Below are positions 11,030 through 24,200 of a stretch of 64,000 nt of DNA, one piece after another. The translations under genes and the position numbers were made by a program. This DNA comes from Trichoplax adhaerens. Taxonomy: Eukaryota > Placozoa > Uniplacotomia > Trichoplacea > Trichoplacidae. Where the stretch lies: positions 3,042,229-3,106,228 of the forward strand of contig NW_002060944.1 in assembly GCF_000150275.1 (NCBI RefSeq). The letters are read 5' to 3'. Below the pieces are notes generated by a model that saw only the letters and a program-made list of their open reading frames with translations, searched no databases and was not told the DNA's origin. Numbering within the stretch: position 1 is the stretch's first letter; each line of letters starts with the position of its first letter.

Positions 11030-12477
11030 TTACATATTATCATCTGATTCTTGTAGGACTTCCAGCATCTTTTGTCGCGTACTTTCGGCCAGACTTCCAG
11101 TATCATCTAAGCTTAATCCTTCCGTGTCGATTGGATCCAAGACCGTCACATACATGTTACCTTCTATTTTGTGGATATTAATAGATACACAGCACTTTAA
11201 ATTATAACTAATAATTATAATGAGACTTTTATAGTCCATACAAATCATAAATCAACAAGTATGTACTAGAATCATACAGGGTAACAAAATCTTACATGTA
11301 CTATATAAAGATGTATGACATACAGATACTGATTACACTTAACCTCGTCTCAACTTCTTTTCCTTTCGATTATAGAATTGCTCATAAGGTCGAATTACAA
11401 CGGGCACAATAGGTATCTGTTGCATAGGCCAAACCACACATTAAAAAGGCAACTTTATTCATCAATCATGAGTAGCGCAATGCCTTTATCGCCGTTTGTT
11501 AACGATTTCTACTCGTTACAACGAATTAACTATATATACAGTACTATGCTACTCGTACACCCTATATAATTATGGCTCACTATCAATAAGTCATTTCCTG
11601 TACAGCACTGTAAAGGATGGTTCTGCAGAATTGCCATCAATGCGCTATTACTATAAGACTGTAAAACATTTGCAGTGAAGTGAAATAGAGTACATACATA
11701 TTTAGCGTTGTATAGTACCTGTGCTCTAAGAGCTATGTGAAAAGCTCCTTTTTTAAACGGTAACATTCCTTTACCAGTTTGATTTCTCTTCCCTTCTGGG
11801 AATACCCATAAATTAAACTGTATAAAATAGCACATATTTTTTAGTCATCTTTTTGCTAACGTATTATAAATACAATTTAAGCAATTTCGTTAGCATCCAG
11901 AAAGAGTTGGACTGCAAACTGGGCCTAATCTACTACGAATCTAAAACGATATTCAATATTTACTGACCGATTTCTTTTTCATTTCTTGTATAACTTTATT
12001 TAGAGTTTCTACAGCACTGGCGTGATCTCCACGATCAACGAAAACGGTATGGGTAAGCCATGCTGCTTGTCCGATTATTGGTGTATAGAGTAATTCTTTC
12101 TTAGCTACAGCAACCGTTTTTGGTGGAACAATTCGAAGCAATGGATAAAGATCTAGCGAACTTTGATGGTTGCAAACGATTATATAAGGGCTTTGACATT
12201 GCTTGAAATGTTGCAAACCGCGAGCCTTAACCTTTATATTTAATATTGGTTTAAGTAACCACAATAACGGAATACCAAAGAACTTTGATATATAATAACT
12301 GTTTAAATTACGGGGATATACTAGAGCGATGATCGATACAACATTGGCTAGAATTATAACGATTAGGGTAAAACATCCGAGTCTGACGTAAAAACGTACT
12401 GCGCTGGATAGCCAATACATTGCTGTAACAATTAGCAAAATAGTTACGGCTACGTAGTAGAAATTACTATCGCCCAT
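11030..12477 (-). CDS. 1-acyl-sn-glycerol-3-phosphate acyltransferase (AGPAT1/2-like), copy A
   Basis: Four exons: 12477-11968, 11817-11719, 11416-11344, 11163-11030; 271 residues, close to vertebrate AGPAT1/2 (278-283). It converts lysophosphatidic acid to phosphatidic acid in the ER membrane. Two hydrophobic segments lie in the first 70 residues. The catalytic NHxxxxD motif is NHQSSLD (about residue 105), followed by the FPEGKR substrate motif at the start of exon 2 and IPIVPVV in exon 3. The start was set at 12477 (MGDSNFYY) by comparison with copy B; the frame is open to 12567, which would add 30 residues. Exon boundaries and phases equal those of copy B at 16402-18181. Confidence 0.93.
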
Positions 12478-12691
12478 ACTAATCGCAAGTATTAAGCAGC
12501 TCCTTTCGAGATAGTAAACCCAATTGTAAATATCTGTGCGTCCAGCTTGTAAACTTTTTACGGTCAAATTGGGATTTTGATCAACAGTTTAGACGTTTCG
12601 ACTTTAGGCCGTCTCATCGAATTGATAGAATTAAACTAGACAGCGAAACACTATGATCAGTATCAGCAATGCAATGCAAACAGTAAACAAT

Positions 12692-13003
12692 ATAGGATAC
12701 AATCTGATACAATTGGAACAAAAATTGTTATAGCTAATTGATGTCCAATGCATTCTGCAAGGGTGACATTATTTTTGTTTCATTTTTATATTAAATAGGA
12801 ATAGGGAGCAGAATATTTGTCTATTTGATTACCTTTTTCTCTCTCCTATATACAACCTGATACAATTGGAACAAAAATTGTTATAGCCAATTGATGTCCG
12901 ATGCAGTCTAAAAGGGTGACATTATTTTTGTTTCATTTTTATATTAAATAGGAATAGGGAGCAGAATATTTGTCTATTTGATCACCTTTTTCTCCCTCCT
13001 ATA
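12692..13003. repeat. Two-copy tandem repeat, unit 153 bp
   Basis: The block from CTGATACAATTGGAACAAAA (12704) recurs 153 bases later (12857) with few changes. Both units end with a pyrimidine-rich stretch (CCTTTTTCTC...). It lies just upstream of the first AGPAT gene and no open frame spans it. Confidence 0.9.
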
Positions 13004-13235
13004 TTGTAAAGTACGTTAATGTTGCTATATTGCTGAATCCATCCACTGTACACTATACCGTGAAACACTGCAACATCAGGTGATCTAGACGTTCATTTAC
13101 CGTTCTGTATAATGTATATATATATTGGACAGTGTCCACGATTTCTTAAGAGGGAAATTCTACAATTCCCTTCAAGTGTCAACATAGAGGTAAACGTAAA
13201 ATCTCTGTTTACCTCGATGTTCTAAACGAGGCATA

Positions 13236-13387
13236 CCGAAGATAGTATGGTTTATATTATGAGTCATAGAGATAGTGAAGATAGTATCGCTTATATTATG
13301 AGTCATGGAGATAGCGAAGACAGTATGGCTGATATTATGAGTCATGGAGATCGTGAAGAGAGTATGGCCCATATTATGAGTCATGGA
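13236..13387. repeat. Minisatellite, 39-bp unit, about 4 copies
   Basis: Units share ATATTATGAGTCATGGAGAT followed by a G-A-rich part ending AGTAT. The period is 39 bases, a multiple of three, so the minus strand stays open and repeats a 13-residue unit (ISMTHNI). It begins and ends without splice or start signals, so it is taken as a minisatellite rather than a gene. Confidence 0.85.
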
Positions 13388-16300
13388 CTATTAGATGCAC
13401 CGCAATTTAGTAGTCCTTGACTCAAGTACAGTACAGTGTCATCAAGTGCGATTCTTACACAGCTTTAAATGGGAATGCGATATTATACACAGCACTGGAG
13501 TAATTAATTAAAGTGAGCACAAAAAAATTACATGTATAGTGCATGGAGCTGAAAAATTAGGCTTCCTATTTTTTCCTACTTTATTCTTTCTTATTGGATG
13601 ACCTACACCAAATATTATTTAAAAATATGCATCTGAGAACTAATAACGTGTACTGTACAGTGAGCTAAGTTAAGCTTTTCCCCCAACACACTAGGACGAG
13701 CATTTACTCTATTGTACACCTATAAATATAATGCTCTACAGTATATCGCTTAGAGCTGGATATGCAATTCGGATCCAGCTAGATGTAAATCAAGCTACCG
13801 TTATTTACAGAAATTACAGTTAATTTATCCAAAATAATTGCATTAATTCTTCCATTGCACATTATTTATTATTATCATAATTGCTGTACTGTAGTTGATT
13901 TTCAACAATTTCGACTCTTCACTAATTATAATCACACTGAAGTTATTACTAAATTTTCGAAGAAATTGGAGTAGATGAGTGCTCTACAAACATCATCACT
14001 TTAATATACTCTATTGGGGTATTGCATAATGAAATATAGGTTGCAATAAGAAATTAACCAGAGCTGCCTTGTAAAGGACCTAGCTAATAGTACCGACGCA
14101 TGGCCGTCCTTACTAAAAATGATTGACTTATAGGAATCAATTTTCATCTTGCAATCTTACCGCATTGTAGACGGGTTATACACATACAGTAGCTGGTTAC
14201 GACAATAATGACTTGAATTAGCATTTAGGCTTTGAAATCATTTCAATTTGCTATGAACAAAAAACTGGGTATTAAGTATCTTAAAAGCTATAAAATATTC
14301 TTTTTCCCCTTTTAATTTAACTTAAAGAGTACCTAATGAAACGCTTGCTAACCGATCGATAAATCAAAGGTATAAGATGAATATCGATTAACAATTATAT
14401 TACCATACCTGCAAATTAAATCAACTCATGCCTTTTCCTAGTAGCCCATAATGTATAATATAAAATAAAATCGACTTCAAATCAAATGTTATTTTTAGAT
14501 ACGTAGTATGCATGCAGCTTAGTCAATCGTACAAGATCTTAACCATAAACGAATGAAAGGTGCCATAAATATTTATAAAGATTTCTTAAAAATAACTAAC
14601 TGTAAGGGATTGAAATCATATATCAAACGATCTCAATGCATAGAAATTCCTAGTACAATTGGTCTACGGCTAAATTCTGGTATCAGAATTAAAGAATAAC
14701 AAAGCCAAGACTATGGAATTGAGTACTATAATTAAGAATTCGCCTTTCTGAACTGGCAAATAATTATGATGAATGATAAACAATATTTATATCGGACAAA
14801 AAAATAAAAACAAACATCCGTATATAAATAAATACATATTTAAGATAAGAAAATTATTCAACTAAAATATCTTCAAGCCTGGTTATTCTTGCTTACGTTC
14901 GTACCGTAATTTCGTATATACTTACAATGTACGAATAACGACTTATGAACTACCGTTAAACTTCAGATAGTCTTTTATGTCGCGTAATAATGCAGCAATT
15001 ACCAACTTTATGTAGTCTCTGTAAGAGGAATGTCTAATGTTGTAGAGCACACTACTATTAATACTAGAATACATTCCACTCGATGTAACAGTACCGTATC
15101 ATCCAGGTATAGGTAGAACGTACCTGCGGAATTATACTGTTTTGCTACTACTTCCGAAGATCATATCAGCTTGTACATTTATACGATCTCGGACTTGGCC
15201 CAGAGTAAGCATCATTATTTAACCTGATTTATATGCGTTACTATTGTTTCAGAGCAGTTACTGTAATAGCTTACTAAATGTAGATACCATACACTACGCG
15301 CCGTGTTATTGATATAATATGCTGAATTAATAATTTGAAGTGAAAATATTTTAATAATGCAAATAGAATTTGTAAGAAAAAGCTGTAAAAACTTTGCTAA
15401 GTTGCATTACGCTCAGCAAACGTACGTTATTACATATTTATATGTATAGCAACGTAACGTAGATCCGTATCTCCAACTGAGGTGAGTGAAATATCTATCC
15501 GGAGATTTCTAATGTGGCATACAAGTAACAATGAAAAAGTATCAACAGCTTAAAAAATAATCGCGAATTTACGACTGTTAAATTCTATTCAGTAACTGGC
15601 AGAATCCTATAAATTAAATTAAATTTCTGGAATCACTCTATACAATACTGCATATATAAATATACAAAAAGATTCTATGCTAAAACGCCGTATGTGTTAA
15701 GAAATCTCGATTACTAGATGAATTTGCTAGATCATGGCAAAGCACAATCTCAATATATTTGCAATATTCTACGACAGTCAAATAGCGTACAAATGGGGTA
15801 ATATTAACAACCCAAGGGTCAGAATTTATTTCCTGTATTGCCCGTAATTATATTATAGTACAATTACAGAACAAAATAAAATCGCCATTAATTTCTGATT
15901 CATCAAGCACAAAAATAAAAATTCTATTCAATTTAAATCAGACTGAAAATCTTTAGCGTTGACATAAAATTGATATCTGATTCATCAAAATTTAAAAATA
16001 TGATATTGTTAAAAGTTGAAAGCTAGGGGTAAAGATAAGCTTTACGAAATAGCAACTACGGTAATTCGTATTGATAAAACAATCTTCAGTTAAAAAGTTA
16101 GATGCAAATTGGTAATAAAATATAATTTACATCACCTAATGTAATTGCTTTTAAGTGTACATACATAGTACCAGCAATGTATTCATTTAGGAACTGTTCC
16201 TTTATTACAATAACGGTATGTAATCCGAAGCTCTGCAATCATTTGAAAGACGATGACAATTAGTATGTACTATAAAATTTAACAGTTAACTATACTATCC

Positions 16301-16401
16301 ACATATTTGACTTTGTATCTTAAAGGAATATTGTTATACCATATGAAAAAGCCCGATAGCTAATACATACTCATATACGATAATAATACAATCCATGGTA
16401 C
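13388..16401. other. Intergenic region between the two AGPAT genes
   Basis: About 3 kb, AT-rich, with no open frame worth reporting and no exon-like segment recognised on either strand. GTAC-type palindromes occur sporadically (for example near 13425 and 13655). Confidence 0.55.
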
Positions 16402-18181
16402 TCACATTCTCTTTTCGCCTCGCACTTTCAACATTTTTTCTCGAGTATCTTCCGCTAATCTAGTAACATCATCGCTAGTTAGATCCTTTGTTTCGATAGG
16501 TTCCATTACTGTTATGTACATATCACACACTAAATGTAAAGAAATAGAAATGATGCAGCTTCAAAACAAAAATTCAATTTCACGGAGGCAAATGATCAAT
16601 TAGTACACAAATATAGTGCTACTATTGTCAATGCGAAAGTTTCCAACAGGACCTACCTCTATCTAGTTTCTTTTCATTGTAGATATAAAAATCACTATAT
16701 GGAGCTATAACAATAGGTATTATAGGAATCTGCCAAAGCACGCATTGTACATATAATGCATAAGGAAGAACAGGTAAAATTAATTTCTTAACTTAGTAAC
16801 TTTCAAATAAGTCGTTTATCGAAGAATCATAAAGACTATCAAGAAACACAAATACGATTACATACGGTATCTAATTTAGTCAGTTTGTCAATATCGTACT
16901 ATTATTAAAGTTGGTCGTAGCCACTACGTGCTTAGCTTACGTTGACTATTCAATATCAAGCTACCAAAGGTAATTGTTCGTCTAAATTTTGAACTGTATG
17001 CACTAGCTTATACAGTACTCCCACTAGCTACAATATACGTATATCAGCTGCCATTCAATATGTTGAGCCTGTCAATGAAAATGCATGGTTCATACTCTAA
17101 CATCTACACATATTTGTCGTAGGACGCTAGTAAATTAAGTTGGTAACGTAGATATATTATTTCTTTTAAATATAAAGACGAATGTGAATATAAAGTGTAA
17201 AGAGTTGTTACCGTTTAATATCATAAAAGCTAATGCAATATACGCTGATAGGGTACGGTCTCTATTTTTTATATGACCTGATGCTTTTGACAATTTTCTT
17301 GATTAATACCTATACGACTATACTATCTGAATTTTATACAATCACATTATCAATATAAGGATCATATAGTGTATAACCATCACTGTTACCTGAGCCTTAA
17401 CAGCTAGATGAAAAGCCCCTTTCTTAAACGGCAGTAAACCGTCATGCTTGAAGTTTCTTGTACCTTCTGGGAATACCCATAGATTGAACTGGATTTTTAT
17501 AAGACAACATTAGATTCATGTTATAATACTGTTGCTACTTGAAGATATTATTCTGCCTCAATTACATCACATTAACATACAGAAACACGTTAACATGTTT
17601 AGATAGCAATTGATTAGATGCATTAAGTTTGGAGTAACCTATACAATTATATATTACGTTACCTTTTTCTTTTTCATGTCATCGATGACCTTGTTAAATG
17701 TTTGCATGGTAGTATCATGGTCTTTTCGATCAATGAATACTGTTTGTATTAGCCATGCAGCTTGGCCAAATACCGGCACATAAAGTAAAGCTTTCTTCGC
17801 TAATGTAACGGTTCTAGGTGGAAGAATTCGGAATAATGGATATAAGTCCAGCGAGCTTTGGTGATTGCACGCTATTATATACGGACTGGAGCATTTGTAG
17901 AGGTGTTCTAGACCACGTACGCGAACACCGACTTGTAAGATAGGGCTGACCAACCAGAACAGTGGTACTCCACAATATTTAGCTAAGAAGTAGTTATTGA
18001 TGTTGCCAGGTTTGATGCAAGCCAATAAAATTAAATACGCAGCACACATGAAAATAACTGCATGATACGTTACAAGCCTGACATAAAAGCGGCAAGTACT
18101 GGATAACATATGTGCCAAGCATAATACCGCTATCCCCATGGCAAGCACAGTATGATAATCGTAAAGAGCACTTAATGACAT
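16402..18181 (-). CDS. 1-acyl-sn-glycerol-3-phosphate acyltransferase (AGPAT1/2-like), copy B
   Basis: Four exons: 18181-17663, 17488-17390, 16729-16657, 16529-16402; 272 residues. It contains the same motifs as copy A: NHQSSLDLYP, FPEGTRN and IPIIPIV. The FPEGTR form here is the common family consensus, whereas copy A has Lys at the Thr position. Exons 2 and 3 have the same length (99 and 73 bases) and phase as in copy A. The N-terminal hydrophobic segments have diverged most. Same orientation, about 4 kb apart: a tandem duplication old enough for substantial protein divergence. Function: lysophosphatidic acid acylation at the ER (family knowledge). Confidence 0.93.
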
Positions 18182-21100
18182 GTTGTCATCTGATTAGAAC
18201 TGTACATTAATTTGCCAAAAACGCCTTTGGTAGGTGTCAATCCCGTCGTAATATACTCCTAACACGCCTGGAAAAGGAGCCCCTGTGCCGAATATCGATC
18301 TAAATGACATGAAATCGTGATAGAGTTCGGTAAGGATATAAAATAATATACGCCCTATACTTGCAGTAGCTATAGCTGACTTAAAGTAAACTAAGCAGTG
18401 TGTGCTTTACTGATTTTAGCAATGTTTCAATCTATATCGAGAAGGCAAGGCAAGAATGTAATTATACTCTGTTGTAATATGCTGATCTTAGCAAAAGTTT
18501 GTAGTGTCAAGATAAAGCAACGTTGACTTTCTACATCGTAATACGTAAAATATTGCAGTGTAATAACCTATGAACTTCTTACCTAATGGCAAACTTTGAA
18601 GGAATTTCTACTTTTAGCCATACCTATATTATTTTGAAAGATGGAAATGTTACAATAGTTTTGAAGTATTTAATGACTTCATTACGAGTATAACATGAGA
18701 TATTCAAATTCAGATCACAGATCAGCATGTATAGAAATCAATGATTTCACTGCTTAATATACTTTTACTGTAGTACTGACATGCTATGCTCAAACAGTCT
18801 CTCTTGCCTCCTTCATGCTGTACTTTAAATAAATAAAGAGTAAATAATATCAAATAGAAATACTTTGCGAGAAGATGCGGGAAGGTTTGATGCAGCACAT
18901 TAGGCCAGTTTGTGAACTTTCCGCTACAGTATTACCGCGTAGACTGTACAGTACAGTATACTGACGACTACAGTATACAGTACTGTAGTCATACTGTAGA
19001 CTCGATGATTGTAGTTCATTAGCATACGCCTTCTACAACATGGCATACAGCCTAATAGCTCTTGTCGTTATGGTTTAGAAGTGATATGAACTTAACCGTA
19101 ATGATGTCTAATTTAATTACATACATCATGGACTATTAGAATTATTTTATTGTAGTAGACCATGTAAACATTCACTGAATGAATAATTGCCAATTTCCGT
19201 AAAAGAGCTATGAATCACGTTGTACTGTACTATGATAGCTCGTGGCAGGGGGCCCTTTTAGGGCTTCCTCTAGTACTGTCCTTTTTATAGTAGAGTACAT
19301 AAAAGTTCGCTTGTAAAATACATCACTCAGTATTCTCGATTTATATTCACAGCAGAGGTCTACAACGTCTAATGAACTATGTCCCATCCCGTTCCATCCC
19401 AAATCAACTCCCTACGGTAGCTCAGACCGTTCTATCAAGTCTAATGTACTGTCTATGAGTATATATTTGAAGTGGTTCGCTTATATTCTTTATAAAATGT
19501 ATGTATCATCAATTCATACGCTAACTCAGACCGCTCTATCACGTCTACAGTATAATAATACATGGTGACTACAGATTCCCGACGACCGATATTAAAATAT
19601 CTAAATTTCAAATTCAATTCTTCAAGTTTAGCCATATAGTCCATGGTATATATTTTAAATGGTTCGCTTAGAAAATATATCACCAATTTATACATTAGCT
19701 CAGTCCGCTCTATCACGTCTACAGTATAATAATATATGACGACTACAGATTCCCGACGACCGATATTAAAATATCAAAATTTCAAATTCAATTCTTCAAG
19801 CTTAGCCATGTAATCTATGGTTTAGTGTAGTTTAGTTTCAATTTTCGCTTCATTTACGTCTTTAAGCTAAAAATAAATATATTATATCAGTACATCTCGT
19901 TCATTTATCTGGTAAATAGCGATACCTAGTAGTGGCGCGTAAACATACTGTAAATACTCTACCGGTTTCGAGAATACTAGTGGAAGCCACACTCGTTATT
20001 ATACGTGCTGGATTTGTGCGTACTCTACGCGTATCTACTACCGTATTTGCACATTTTACTACATCATTTCTTGCAGTCTCTGCAGTCTACTCTTGACCCA
20101 ACTCGTACAAAGCATAGAAATTTCGCATTGAATCCTAAAACTGTTTCATTGATAGACCAAGTTGAACACAGTACATCCCAAGTGTACTAATGCCAGCAAC
20201 AATGATATCATTATATTTCAAAACATTCTTCGACAACGATGTACCATTTTATTCTTTATTGCAGCAGCACAACAGCGTCCCATAATTGCTTAGCAACCCA
20301 ATTGATATCTTCAATCTCAATGACAGACGAAAAGAAGACAATACTAACAGTATTGACTTCTAACAGGACAATCCCAACCAAATGGTACAAATTTACATAA
20401 CAAGAGGCAATTACCCACATCAATTTTTGATATGCAGTACTAAAGATGATTGGTAGTCATTTTCCTTCTCCATTGTCTTATCTCCTACACTTAAATCGAA
20501 ATTGTCATTTGAATAGCAGATCGTGAAAAAAGACAATATCATCATTCCATTCATCACATGGATTAAGTCCTTCATTACTATTGTAATTTTCATCATCAAA
20601 GAACGGTTATTTAAATTGTAGTTGATTTTTATTCCATTCTTAATCGGAATAACAAAGTCTTTCCAGTTAACCGATTACTGTTTCATTAACGTAGACTTCT
20701 ATCTTGGCTATATGCAGTACTCTATCATAATGTTCGTTATGTGCAGTATTTACAGTCTTAATTTAGGCTATCAGTCAACAGTAGTAGAGAATGAAGGTTG
20801 ATAATTATAATAACTATTATTGCCAATTGCGAAGGCGTACCGCAGCGATATAGAAATATTGCATCGATAGTATCAATGCACTCTATATTCCTATAGTGTG
20901 TTTTGTAATGCGTAGCAACCGATCTACGGGGTATAATCTACGTGTACTACGTAGAATATAGTCTATTGTAACTTTCTCCTACTTATTTTGACTTTCAACT
21001 ATAGTCCGTTAATAATTAATCAATGATAGCGTAGTATTTACGGACCTCATCATTACTGATATTGAATTGCTATTAATTGTATGGGTAAATGAATTTCAAG

Positions 21101-21202
21101 CCAGAATAGCCTATAAATCAGGGAAAAGATTGTTGTTCCATGATAATCACTCTTATCAATTATTCCCGCAAGACTGTAACAAAATTATGATTATAAAGTG
21201 GA
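18182..21202. other. Intergenic region with a 174-bp tandem repeat
   Basis: About 3 kb separating the minus-strand AGPAT gene from the plus-strand ARM-FN3 gene; it should hold both promoters. GTAC palindromes cluster around 18945-19000. Apart from the repeat annotated separately, nothing gene-like was recognised. Open frames at 19208-19716 (minus) fall largely within the repeat. Confidence 0.55.
19500..19830. repeat. Tandem repeat, 174-bp unit, about two copies plus a fragment
   Basis: The block containing ACAGATTCCCGACGACCGAT occurs at 19571 and again at 19745. Shared flanks include CTCTATCACGTCTACAGTAT before and TTTCAAATTCAATTCTTCAA after. A degenerate fragment of the same unit (CTCAGACCGTTCTATCA...) lies at about 19420. 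The minus frame is open across one unit, but no start or splice signal supports a gene. Confidence 0.85.
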
Positions 21203-24200
21203 ATGTATAATATGAGATTTAATCGTGTGAATCTAGACGATTTACAACATTTTATTACTCAAGGAGATGAAGAAAAGGTAGCTGCTATCCTTCAGCGTTT
21301 AGTTGACGATGTTCACATTAAGAAGGACATTTGTACATCCTATTTCAATAATGTAAGCAACAAATCCAAAATTTTACTGGGCTTATTTAAATTACTGCAA
21401 TCACTAAGGCCAAGGTAAGCTAGTGTTAAGATCCTAACTTTCAATTTTTGTAATGCGATATCTTAGAACAAGGAAGTTATTGCTACTATTACATTCTATC
21501 AATAAGGAATCGATTTTTATAAATAGTAGATGCAATAACCAAGTCTAGCCGTCATTTCGTTATAGTAATCTGCATCTTTAAAGTAAAACTTACTCCTAGT
21601 TTATTAGTAAAATTAAAACTAAACAAATTGCAGTTATTGTGATTGTCTGTTATTGGACTCTCTGAGTAGAAGGGTTGGCGATACTGAAAACTATTGACGA
21701 TGTTGATGTAGTCCTGTAACACGATATGGGCAGAAGCTATGCCATGACAGTATCAACCAAGTCTTACTTAAACTTCATTAGAGTCTTATGAATTTTCCCA
21801 ATCTATCGTTACCTATATTCTATAAAACTTCATCAGCTTTTATCATTTTATCGCTTAAGAATGTTCATATCGTATTTCGCTTAATCTGAAATAGAATCTT
21901 TTAAAAATGAATTAACTACTATATTCCATTTTCATACACAGCCGTATCAAACACTTTCTACGCTTTACGTAACCCTTTAAATCAATCTATTTTGACGCTA
22001 TCTGGCATTATTTTTTCTCCTTAAAGAGATAGATAGCTTTAAAACAAAACGATTGGCCTATAAAATATTGATCTTTCTCATACTAATTAATGTTTATTCT
22101 TCTTCACTGGCTGATGGTTATCATTCTTTATTTACCGATATTCTACCTATAATAACTACTATAATAGGACAGAATCGATTTCAATATTTTGAAAGATCTG
22201 TAATTTCTATCGCTCAAATCCTAAAATTGTCGTGATACATTATAATATATGATCAAAGAAGTAGGAGTGTTGTTGTAGAAGGAATGAAATTTAGATTATC
22301 TCTTAGAGTTAAAATCATAAAACTATGATTGTACTTATAAGCGGTAACACCAAACTTACCTTTTTCGTAAACCTATCCTACTTATATATATACACGTAGT
22401 TTAAACAGTATATACGAACATAAAAGCTGTTTCATCTCAGCCATTATTCAGCCTACTTAAAACATACACAAGTAATAACTTTTTTATCGCAAGAAGAATA
22501 AACGGTTTCCTTGTTAACAAAATCACCTTTGTTATTAAACCCAAATCAACTGAGTTAACAAACAGTGTTACTACATATTCTGATTATTTTTTTTGAGTAG
22601 GTTAGCTGGGAATGCATCTTATATTATCGGTACCTTGGCTGAAAGTGAAGTTTATCGACATGAAATTATGAATTTGTTGTTAAATTCGTCTAAAGGTGCC
22701 ATCAAAAATGCATTAAAGAATTTAACCTCTATGATGCTTGCGGATGACGATGAGACCATTATTAACGCTGCCGGCACCCTAGGAACTTTGGTAAATCAAT
22801 AACAATGAAAATAAACCTTTATTATTGTTATATTTACTTCTTTTACTAGATAAATATTACAGTAATCGGTCGCAATTGCTGTTTCAAAGTGTTAGATGGC
22901 CAGGAAAATGGCAAATACCTTGTACTTTATCTCTTAACTTGTGATATTTTAAGGGAGCATAGAAAGCTGACGTGTTAATGATAACACATTTATTATTACA
23001 ACAATATTATAATTACGTAAAGTTATGTGGTTGTAATGCAGTATATGAATTTTATCCTATTGCATTCTTCACTCCATTATGTCGTTAGAAATGTCATCAT
23101 AGATTATAGGAGAATTTAATACAATAGCAAGTTAATTTACTTATTATTGTACTTCTTATAAAATTACCGTAAAGTGTACATTATAGTATAGAGTGCTGTA
23201 TAGTTATATCGAATTATTGAAGATACTGTAGCTTAAATTCTAATTAAAGACCGTATAGAATACGATAACTTAAGCGAATTAGCATTTGTAATAGTTAACT
23301 ACCGTTAAGATAGTGAGGGATTAATCTTCATTCTTCTATTAACAAATACACAACTAGCAATTTATATACCACGGCGAGAGAGTGCAAATGACAATATAAT
23401 AATATAATTTTGTAAATATATTTCTAGAACTTGACCAAAGTGACTACGTCACTATAATAAGGACATTGATTAAAAATTTTATGCCGTTATAATTTTTTTG
23501 AGCGATATTTTCTAACAGTGAATCTACACTTATTTATATTCCATTACAGGCTGAAAGTTCAGAAGGTCGTAACTGGATAGTGAACCAGGATATAATTTCT
23601 CATACTATCAGCTCAATAACCAATCTCCTATCTTCTAGAAATTTGTGGATAGCAAATAATGCTGCCCTTGTTTTAGCAAGGTATATATATCCTCCTCATC
23701 TATCTCGCATTTAAATTATACATGTAATAGAGTAATGGATTAAGGAAGTAAGTGTATTGCCTTGAGTGTATATATATACAAAGTTAACGAATAATTTAAT
23801 TTGCGTAGACTGACGATTTCAGAAGTAGGTTGCAAAGTTATAATTAATCATCGCGATTCAGATCGCATATTAAGCGAATTAATAGAGGCCTTAGGTGCTG
23901 ATAAAGCAGGTATATAAATGAATTGAATTTAAATGAATTCAAGATACTCACTACCTTGTAATTCTTAGAGTCAATCCATGACTGATATATTCCACTGGTA
24001 TTTCAATTTTAGGAAGAGGTATGAATGCAGCCTTTGCTGTTGGTAGAATGTGCGATATTAAGGAGTCTAGATCTAAGCTATTAGCTCTTGATAATAGCCC
24101 AAAAATGGTACGTATAGTAATGGATGTTTTAAATTTTCCGAATTTCTTACGTTGTCAATTCACCATTACTTGAATAACTAGAATATATTTGTAGTTACTA

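Noticed and set aside
11953-12567. Longer AGPAT copy A starting at 12567
   Set aside because: Comparison with copy B places the start at 12477; the extra 30 residues have no counterpart, though they cannot be excluded.
13172-13384. 70-codon minus-strand open frame over the minisatellite
   Set aside because: It is explained by the 39-bp unit being a multiple of three; no start context or splice signal.
19453-19716. 87-codon minus-strand open frame
   Set aside because: It falls on the 174-bp tandem repeat and is broken in the neighbouring unit.
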